DNA of 64,000 bases, taken from NCBI RefSeq assembly GCF_040802235.1, contig NC_133167.1, positions 40,980,001 through 41,044,000 on the forward strand, written 5' to 3'. The stretch comes from Manis javanica. Its lineage: Eukaryota; Chordata; Mammalia; Pholidota; Manidae. Each line of letters opens with the position of its first letter. Position 1 is the stretch's first letter. Positions 63,891 to 64,000 of this stretch are shown one piece after another. The notes beneath the pieces are model-generated. The model was not told where the DNA came from. It was given only the letters and a program-made list of their open reading frames with translations, and made no database searches. Position numbers and translations under genes: made by a program.

Positions 63891-64000
63891 TTTCACTGGA
63901 AAATAAGAATTGTCTGTGACTTACACTGCAGGGCACAGTTTCAAAGACAAGGATAAAAATGGTGAGAATGAACATTTTGAGATAATGAGTGTGAAAGACA

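Overview
The window is mammalian nuclear DNA. It carries the 5' part of one protein-coding gene, HIBCH (mitochondrial 3-hydroxyisobutyryl-CoA hydrolase, valine catabolism), on the + strand. Six coding exons can be placed with consensus or near-consensus splice sites: 11757-11791, 26241-26283, 52122-52262, 54299-54383, 59115-59195 and 62044-62096. Together they encode 146 residues in one continuous frame, ending at the Met-Gly-Gly of the crotonase-fold active site. The rest of the gene lies beyond the right edge.

Layout. 1-11.4 kb is AT-rich intergenic DNA upstream of HIBCH, holding LINE-1 (L1) debris, one endogenous-retroviral LTR and one unexplained CpG-rich patch. 11.43-11.9 kb is the CpG-island promoter with exon 1. 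Intron 1 (11.8-26.2 kb) contains an LTR, a MER5A-like element, a decayed retrocopy of SET and a complete but dead L1. Intron 2 (26.3-52.1 kb) contains MIRs, a pair of inverted DNA-transposon copies, an MLT1 LTR, several further LTRs and an 8.7-kb, very young, full-length L1 antisense to HIBCH. Introns 3-6 hold L1 tails, a 2-kb sense L1 fragment and an LTR.

Organism. Exon structure, MIR, MER5A and MLT1 repeats indicate a placental mammal. No Alu, B1/B2, Bov-tA or Can-SINE is visible, and the only young elements are L1s and LTRs. The L1 tail sequence resembles what I associate with pangolins (Manis); this is a recollection and a low-confidence guess.

The most notable material is the young L1 at 39.6-48.4 kb. 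It has a perfect target-site duplication, an open ORF1, an ORF2 broken by one frameshift, a 5'UTR built of about 210-bp tandem monomers, and a roughly 1.8-kb extra 3' module whose end also occurs in other truncated copies here. I saw no novel enzymatic or defence system, no RNA gene, and no second cellular gene.
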